DNA of 18,138 nt, taken from NCBI GenBank assembly GCA_003482905.1, contig DMXM01000032.1, forward strand, positions 1 through 18,138, given 5' to 3'. Below are positions 13,601-18,138 of this stretch, in pieces. The translations under genes and the position numbers were made by a program. The notes beneath the pieces were generated by a model that did no database searches, was not told the DNA's origin, and saw only the letters and a list, made by a program, of their open reading frames with translations. The number at the start of each line of letters is the position of its first letter. Positions within the stretch are counted from its first letter, which is position 1. This stretch comes from Elusimicrobiota bacterium. GTDB lineage: Bacteria; Elusimicrobiota; Elusimicrobia; Elusimicrobiales; UBA9959.

Positions 13601-14791
13601 CTATAGAACGCGTTTTTGGCCGGTTTTGTACAGCGCTTCTATAACTTTTGCGGGGTCCTTCTTCGTACAGGCGGTTATCATGGCCGCGATGATGAAAGGT
13701 TTATACCCGGCTTCCTTATAGGTGCCTATCCGGTATTTCTCGAACACCTTGGCGGACACCTCGCCCTGCTTGCAGGATACGTCCGTGATGTCGGCGGGCA
13801 GGCAATGCAGGTAGAGGCCCTCTCCTCCCTTCGTGGGTTGCATCTTGGCTTCGTCGCATTCCCAGCTGGTGTGTCTGGCGTTCTGGGCGAGGCACTCTTT
13901 TTCGAGTTCCTTCAAGCCGGCGTGGTCCGATTTCTCCAGAAGCTGCGTGCGGCGCTCCATTACCTTGTATGGGGCCCAGCTCTTGGGATAGACGATGTCG
14001 GCGTCCTTGAACGCGCTCTCTATGCTGTTGGAGACCTTGAACGAGCCGCCGGACTTCTTTGCGTTGTCCCCGGCCACCTGTATGGTCTCGGGCAGCAGAT
14101 CATATCCTTCGGGGTGCGCCAGTTCCACGTTCATACCGTACCTGGTCATAAGGCATATGACTCCCTGAGGGACGGATAGGGGTTTGCCGTAGCTCGGCGA
14201 GTACGCCCAGGTCATAGCTATCTTTTTGCCTTTCAGTTTATCGAACCCGCCGAAATGGTTTTTTATGAACAGCATGTCCGACATGGACTGCGTGGGATGG
14301 TCCAGGTCGCACTGGAGGTTCACCACGGCCGGGCGCTGGTTGAGCACCCCGTTCTTGTAGCCGTCGTCCAGGGCTTCGGCCACTTCCTTCATATAGGTAT
14401 GGCCTTTGCCGATGAACATGTCGTCCCTTATGCCGATGGCTTCGGTCAGGAAAGAGATCATGTTGGCCGTTTCGCGCACGGTTTCGCCGTGGGCTATCTG
14501 GGATTTGCCCTCGTCGAGGTCCTGCACGGCCAGCCCCAGCAGATTGCAGGCGGAGGCGAAGGAAAACCTGGTCCTGGTGGAATTGTCCCGGAAATTGGAG
14601 ACGGCCAGGCCGGTCTTGAACATGTCGAGCGGGATATTCTTTGCGTGAAGTTCCTTGAGCAGCTCGGCTATTATGAACACGGACTTCAGCTCCGCGTCGG
14701 TCTTTTCCCAGGTCAGCAGGAAATCCTTGCCGTGCATGTCGGCGCCAAGACCCTCGAGTTCAACTAATGATTCAGCGATATCAATGGACAT
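13601..14791 (-). CDS. ygeW: Knotted carbamoyltransferase, YgeW type
   Basis: A 396-residue member of the aspartate/ornithine carbamoyltransferase superfamily, of the YgeW kind (E. coli YgeW is about 398 residues). Seen: the carbamoyl-phosphate site 'STRTR' (71-75) preceded by 'NFRDN'; 'QIAHGET' (98-104); 'DLDHPTQSMSDM' (162-173), with the HPTQ that binds the carbamoyl group; 'MTWAYSPSYGKP' (193-204); and 'LHCLPADITDV' (328-338) with the HCLP motif. The true amino substrate of YgeW has been hard to find; in its gene setting it probably runs in the phosphorolytic direction, giving carbamoyl phosphate for carbamate kinase. The ATG at 14791 has a good ribosome site six bases upstream; a longer open frame from 14872 runs into the promoter and is rejected. 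It is transcribed alone and converges on ygeY. Confidence 0.88.
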   Translation of the reverse strand: MSIDIAESLVELEGLGADMHGKDFLLTWEKTDAELKSVFIIAELLKELHAKNIPLDMFKTGLAVSNFRDNSTRTRFSFASACNLLGLAVQDLDEGKSQIAHGETVRETANMISFLTEAIGIRDDMFIGKGHTYMKEVAEALDDGYKNGVLNQRPAVVNLQCDLDHPTQSMSDMLFIKNHFGGFDKLKGKKIAMTWAYSPSYGKPLSVPQGVICLMTRYGMNVELAHPEGYDLLPETIQVAGDNAKKSGGSFKVSNSIESAFKDADIVYPKSWAPYKVMERRTQLLEKSDHAGLKELEKECLAQNARHTSWECDEAKMQPTKGGEGLYLHCLPADITDVSCKQGEVSAKVFEKYRIGTYKEAGYKPFIIAAMITACTKKDPAKVIEALYKTGQKRVL

Positions 14792-14796
14792 TTTTA

Positions 14797-14801
14797 TCTC
14801 C
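14797..14801 (-). promoter_or_regulatory. Shine-Dalgarno site deciding the ygeW start
   Basis: GGAGA read on the minus strand (14801 to 14797), five bases before the ATG at 14791-14789. It selects this ATG over the in-frame start at 14872, which has no such site and would lie at the -10 box. Confidence 0.65.
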
Positions 14802-14871
14802 AGGTCGTATAAATGTGAATATCTGAAGTATTTCAGGATATTTTGCGGCCGTTCGTTCGGACGACCATTCA

Positions 14872-14901
14872 ATTAAATGTATTTCGTCGTTGTATTGTCA
14901 A
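14872..14901 (-). promoter_or_regulatory. Sigma-70-type promoter of the ygeW gene
   Basis: On the minus strand a perfect TTGACA (14901 to 14896) is followed after 18 bases by TTTAAT (14877 to 14872). Transcription would begin near 14865, giving a leader of about 75 bases. For the divergent plus-strand gene at 14978 only a weak match is seen (TTGGAG at 14911 and CATTAT at 14933, spacer 16). Confidence 0.65.
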
Positions 14902-14977
14902 GGTGAAGATTTGGAGGACCTATTTTTTATATCATTATCAGGCCGGGTTTTGACCGGCGAGAGTTAACGGTTCCTCA

Positions 14978-15661
14978 ATGCGTCTTAGAAATATTCTTCT
15001 GACCTGCCTGCTTCTGGGCGCCTGCGGCTGCTTTTCCGGCAGGGCCGGAGCGCGCCGTGGCGGGGACGTCTACCCCGATTTTACGGCGCTCAAGGCGGCC
15101 CACACCGCCGGTCTGGATTATTCCAGCGAGGTGTATGAACGCGGTTCGGATGTGGCGGTTTTCGCCATACACGGCGGGGATATCGAGGCTGCCACCTCCA
15201 GGGTGGCCCGCAGCGTGGCGGGCAAAGACTTTAATCTCTATATTTTCAACGGTTGGCTGGGGGGGGAGAGCGGCCGGCTGCACGTGACGGCTACTCATTT
15301 TGACGACCCGGAGGCGCTGCGGCTGGCCGCGGCGAGCGTGCTGGGGATCTCCCTGCACGCGCAGACCGACCGGGGGGCCTGGATCTGCGTCGGCGGACGC
15401 AATACGGCCGCCGCCGCCCTTATCGCCAGGCGTCTTGAGGACGCTGGTTTCGCGGTGGAGGCCCCCTGCCTCCGCCTGCCGGGCACGTCCGAAAAGAATA
15501 TAGTCAACCGTTCCTCTGCCGGCGGGGTTCAGCTGGAGCTGACGCTGCGTCTGCTGGAGCGGCTTGAAAACAACCGGGATTATCTGTCAAAATTTTCCGA
15601 AGCAGTGAGAACGGCGGCCCTGGAATCTCTCGCTTTGGTCAAGGCCCGCGCAAGGCAATAA
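14978..15661 (+). CDS. Lipoprotein of the poly-gamma-glutamate hydrolase (PghP/YjqB) family
   Basis: A 227-residue exported protein. Seen: a signal peptide 'RNILLTCLLLGAC' with a lipobox-like LGAC (Cys16; Cys18 is an alternative), so membrane anchoring is likely. The mature part matches the PghP/YjqB family, zinc-dependent hydrolases first known from phages and Bacillus that cut poly-gamma-glutamate: 'DVYPDFTALKAAH' (30-42), 'AIHGGDIE' (63-70), 'LHVTATHFDDPEAL' (101-114), 'GISLHAQTD' (123-131), 'LPGTSEKNIVNR' (167-178) and 'GGVQLELTLRL' (182-192). H65, E70, H107, H127 and E187 are the probable metal and catalytic residues. Length fits the family plus a signal. The carbamate kinase gene starts 42 bases downstream, so the two may be co-transcribed. 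It may release glutamate or other gamma-linked amino acids outside the cytoplasm; the substrate is inferred from family only. Confidence 0.75.
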   Translation: MRLRNILLTCLLLGACGCFSGRAGARRGGDVYPDFTALKAAHTAGLDYSSEVYERGSDVAVFAIHGGDIEAATSRVARSVAGKDFNLYIFNGWLGGESGRLHVTATHFDDPEALRLAAASVLGISLHAQTDRGAWICVGGRNTAAAALIARRLEDAGFAVEAPCLRLPGTSEKNIVNRSSAGGVQLELTLRLLERLENNRDYLSKFSEAVRTAALESLALVKARARQ

Positions 15662-15703
15662 TGCCGTGAAGCGGCCTAATTCAGCTAAAGGACGACCTCA
15701 CTA

Positions 15704-16804
15704 ATGAAAAAGATCAGGATCTTCGCTTTCGGCGGCAACGAAGTAGCCCCGGTGGGCATGAAAGACAAGGACGGCAAGGCCATAAACCCCGATATCGCCA
15801 TGCAGTGGCAGCGCACCGCCGAGACCGGCAAGCTGGTGGCCGATATCTTCGAAAAACACCCCAAAGACCTCTATGTGGTAACCCACGGCAACGGCCCGCA
15901 GGTGGGCAATATCCTGATGCGCGCCGAGATGTGCCGGCCTGGTATGTTCCCGCTCCCGCTCGACGTCTGCGTGGCCGACACGCAGGGCGCGATGGCCTTC
16001 ATGATGGCCCAGCTCAACAACGAGCTGAACATCCGCGGCATAGACAATATCCTGGCCGGTGTCGTAACACAGGTGGTGGTGAACAAGGACGATCCCGATT
16101 TTAAGAACCCCTCCAAATACGTGGGGCAGTCCTATAACGCCGAGGAAGCCAAACAGCGCATGGCCGAGGGCTGGACCATGAAGATGTACAAGAAGGACGA
16201 CAAAGGCAGCGAGATCTGGCGCCGGGTGGTGCCCTCCCCCGTGCCCACCGATATCGTAGAGATCGACGCCATCGAGGCCATGCTGGAGAAAGGCATTGTG
16301 CCCATAACCGTGGGCGGCGGCGGCATCCCTGTGCGCGAAGTGACCCCCGAGATAAGGGACGGCAAAGAGACCTATACCACCAATTACGGCGTGAAGTATA
16401 CCAAGCCTGCCAAGGGCGAAAAACCCCTTAAGATGTACACCGGCGTGGAAGCCGTTATCGACAAGGACCTGGCCAGCGCCCTGCTTGGCTGCATGCTGAT
16501 GAAGCGCGCCAAGGCCCGCGGCGAGGAAGTGGAGGTCAGCCTGACCATATTCACCGGTGAAGACGGCGCCAAGCTCAATTATCAGAAGCCGGACGAGAAG
16601 AGCCTGCGCGTGATAAAGGCGTCCGAGCTGGAGGCCATCTATAACCAGGTCCCGCCGCCCTTTCCGGCCGGTTCGATGGGCCCCAAGATAAAAGCCGTCA
16701 TAGAGTTCATCAAGAACGGCGGCAGTGTGGCCTATATCTCCAAGACAGAACTGTTCGAGGAAACCCTGGCGGGCAAAGCCGGCACGACCGTCCTGCCCGG
16801 CTGA
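15704..16804 (+). CDS. arcC: Carbamate kinase
   Basis: A 366-residue amino acid kinase-family enzyme that makes ATP from carbamoyl phosphate and ADP in fermentation. Seen: 'FGGNEV' (9-14); 'VVTHGNGPQVGNILMR' (58-73), the carbamoyl-phosphate loop; 'CVADTQGAMAFMMAQ' (89-103); 'GIVPITVGGGGIPV' (197-210); 'GVEAVIDKDLASALL' (247-261); and 'FPAGSMGPKIKAVIEF' (320-335), all family signatures. It is about 50 residues longer than common carbamate kinases (around 310), mainly through an insert between 'GGGGIPV' and 'GVEAVIDKD' (about 211-246) and a longer middle region. Such long forms occur near ygeW-type genes. A ribosome site (AAGGA, 15688-15692) precedes the ATG by 11 bases. The threonine synthase-like gene follows after nine bases. 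It would convert the carbamoyl phosphate that YgeW yields. Confidence 0.9.
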   Translation: MKKIRIFAFGGNEVAPVGMKDKDGKAINPDIAMQWQRTAETGKLVADIFEKHPKDLYVVTHGNGPQVGNILMRAEMCRPGMFPLPLDVCVADTQGAMAFMMAQLNNELNIRGIDNILAGVVTQVVVNKDDPDFKNPSKYVGQSYNAEEAKQRMAEGWTMKMYKKDDKGSEIWRRVVPSPVPTDIVEIDAIEAMLEKGIVPITVGGGGIPVREVTPEIRDGKETYTTNYGVKYTKPAKGEKPLKMYTGVEAVIDKDLASALLGCMLMKRAKARGEEVEVSLTIFTGEDGAKLNYQKPDEKSLRVIKASELEAIYNQVPPPFPAGSMGPKIKAVIEFIKNGGSVAYISKTELFEETLAGKAGTTVLPG

Positions 16805-16813
16805 CAGGCGTAT

Positions 16814-18052
16814 ATGAAAAAAATAAAGACTTTGCAGTGCATACGGTGCGGTAAGGACCATAAGCTGGCGGACACAAAATATAACTGCACGTCCTGCGGC
16901 GGCAACCTGCAGGTGCTTTACGATTATAACCTTATAAAGAAGCGCCTTAACTACGAGGTGCTCAAGGACAACCCGGAGCGCAGCATTTGGCGCTACCTGG
17001 ACATACTGCCGGTGACCAGCATTAAGAACGTGCCGCCTGTGCAGGTGGGCTGGACGCCGCTTTACCGCGCCGAGAAATTGGGCGCCGAGGCCGGCGTACC
17101 CAACCTTTATATCAAGGATGATGGTAGGAACCCCAGCGCCTCTTTCAAGGACCGGGCCAGCGCCGTGGTCACCGCGCGCGCGCTTGAACTGAAGGAAAAG
17201 GTCATCACCACCGCCTCCACCGGCAACGCCGCCTCCTCCCTGGCCTGCCTGACCGCCAGCCTGGACATGAAGACGGTGATCTTTGTGCCTGAAACCGCGC
17301 CAGCGCCCAAAGTGGCGCAGCTGCTGGTGTTCGGCGCCACGGTCATCATGGTAAAGGGCACCTACGACGACGCTTTCGATCTCTGCCTCAAAGCCTCCGC
17401 GGAATACGGCTGGTACAACCGCAGTACCGGTATAAACCCTTTCACGCGGGAAGGCAAGAAAACCTGCTCTTTCGAGATCTGCGAGCAGATGAACTGGGAA
17501 ACCCCGGACAAAGTGTTCGTGTCCGTGGGCGACGGCAATATAATAAGCGGCATCTGGAAGGGCTTTGTGGAATTCCACCGCCTGGGCATTATCGAGCGCC
17601 TGCCGCAGCTGGTGGCGGTGCAGGCCGAGCATTCGGATTCCGTCAAGCGCGCTTTCGAGACTGGCGCGGACGTGCAGCCGGTGTCGGGGGAAACCATAGC
17701 CGACAGTATTTCGGTGAGCCTGCCGCGCGACGGCATGGCCGCCGTGATGGCCATCCGCGACTCTGGCGGTTTCGCCGTCAGCGTGACGGACGCGGAAATA
17801 CTGGCCGCCATTCCGCGCATAGCGCGCGGCTCCAACGTGTTCGCCGAACCCGCGGCCGCCGCCACTTACGCCGGCCTGCTCAAGGCCGTAAAGGACGGGA
17901 AGGTCAAGGATAACGAATCCGTGGTGCTGCTGATAAGCGGCAACGGCCTTAAAGACGTGCAGAGCGCCATGAAGTCAGTTGGTAAGCCCTACGTCATAAA
18001 GCCGGACCTCGGGGAGCTGAAAAGACTGGTTTCGGATAATAAACTGGTTTGA
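16814..18052 (+). CDS. Threonine synthase-like PLP enzyme (fold type II)
   Basis: A 412-residue PLP enzyme. Seen: an N-terminal zinc-ribbon (C9, C12, C25, C28) as in one class of threonine synthases; 'VGWTPLYRAEKLG' (78-90); 'NPSASFKDRAS' (106-116) with Lys112 as the PLP lysine; 'TTASTGNAASSLA' (132-144); 'FVSVGDGNIISGIWKGF' (235-251), the phosphate-binding loop; 'LLISGNGLKD' (372-381). In family terms it would turn O-phosphohomoserine into threonine. However, no hom, thrB or other threonine gene is near; instead it follows carbamate kinase by nine bases and shares the locus with ygeW and ygeY, where E. coli has ygeX, a related fold type II PLP diaminopropionate ammonia-lyase. I therefore infer a possible ammonia-lyase role; sequence alone does not settle this. 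It ends in a strong terminator. Confidence 0.8.
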   Translation: MKKIKTLQCIRCGKDHKLADTKYNCTSCGGNLQVLYDYNLIKKRLNYEVLKDNPERSIWRYLDILPVTSIKNVPPVQVGWTPLYRAEKLGAEAGVPNLYIKDDGRNPSASFKDRASAVVTARALELKEKVITTASTGNAASSLACLTASLDMKTVIFVPETAPAPKVAQLLVFGATVIMVKGTYDDAFDLCLKASAEYGWYNRSTGINPFTREGKKTCSFEICEQMNWETPDKVFVSVGDGNIISGIWKGFVEFHRLGIIERLPQLVAVQAEHSDSVKRAFETGADVQPVSGETIADSISVSLPRDGMAAVMAIRDSGGFAVSVTDAEILAAIPRIARGSNVFAEPAAAATYAGLLKAVKDGKVKDNESVVLLISGNGLKDVQSAMKSVGKPYVIKPDLGELKRLVSDNKLV

Positions 18053-18075
18053 ACCCCGCGATAACCGCGGCGTAT

Positions 18076-18115
18076 AAAAAGAGAGGCCGGCTTATTAAAG
18101 CCGGCCTCTCTTTTT
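18076..18115 (+). terminator. Rho-independent terminator after the PLP enzyme gene
   Basis: Perfect inverted repeat: left arm 18076-18093, loop ATTA (18094-18097), right arm 18098-18115, GC-rich core with five A on the left and five T on the right. It begins 24 bases after the stop codon and could also act from the other side. A smaller CCGCG/CGCGG hairpin (18056-18070) precedes it. Confidence 0.88.
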
Positions 18116-18138
18116 GCCGCAGGGCGGGATCAGTCGTT

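Noticed and set aside
15701..17632. A 643-codon minus-strand ORF spanning the carbamate kinase and PLP enzyme genes
   Set aside because: It crosses two well-supported plus-strand genes and its apparent His-rich product is the complement of GGC/GCC/ATG-type codons, not a known protein.
1..18138. tRNA, rRNA, CRISPR array, insertion sequence or attachment site
   Set aside because: No cloverleaf, rRNA-like stretch, regularly spaced repeats, transposase motif or flanking direct repeat was found on reading both strands.

Overview
The window looks like a chromosomal piece of an anaerobic, GC-rich bacterium. The body of the window has a strong GC bias, many Ala/Gly/Arg codons and frequent ATA isoleucine codons. 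It carries many oxygen-sensitive radical SAM (rSAM) enzymes and a YgeW/YgeY/carbamate kinase set typical of anaerobes. An Elusimicrobiota-like host is my best guess from gene content and style, but nothing here (no rRNA or other marker) proves it.

Left part (1-3383) is visibly poorer in GC. A minus-strand operon encodes a SPASM-type rSAM enzyme followed by two U32-family proteins resembling the UbiU/UbiV pair. Divergent to it, from a back-to-back extended -10 promoter, lies a decayed locus: the N-terminal part of a HemN-like rSAM gene, interrupted by an in-frame TAG, joined to the last piece of a PEP synthase-type (PPDK_N) domain in another frame. A 230-base gene-free stretch then leads into the GC-rich part.

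Centre (3614-12191) is one compact plus-strand operon of eight genes, with gaps of at most 18 bases and several start/stop overlaps. It holds seven consecutive rSAM enzymes and ends with a cysteine desulfurase-like class V aminotransferase. Five of the rSAM enzymes (at 3614, 6013, 6903, 8915 and 10099) share a C-terminal cysteine signature (PxC ... CxxCx5C, then Tyr and Gly) and look like diverged paralogs. The enzyme at 4571 matches the His-Xaa-Ser maturase HxsB, and the one at 6013 has HxsC-like traits. The enzyme at 7883 is a second SPASM-like protein related to the one in the left part. No precursor peptide, HxsA or HxsD is visible. This is the likeliest undescribed system in the window: a multi-enzyme rSAM modification pathway with its own sulfur-supplying enzyme.

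Right part (12268-18138) is a metabolic locus: a YgeY-type M20 hydrolase from its own promoter, a convergent YgeW-type carbamoyltransferase separated by a 20-bp bidirectional terminator, then a divergent plus-strand group of a lipoprotein similar to poly-gamma-glutamate hydrolase, a carbamate kinase and a threonine synthase-like PLP enzyme, closed by a strong terminator. Together these suggest fermentative breakdown of a carbamoylated amino compound, with ATP made by carbamate kinase; the PLP enzyme may take the place of diaminopropionate ammonia-lyase (YgeX). I saw no tRNA, rRNA, CRISPR array, transposase or attachment site.
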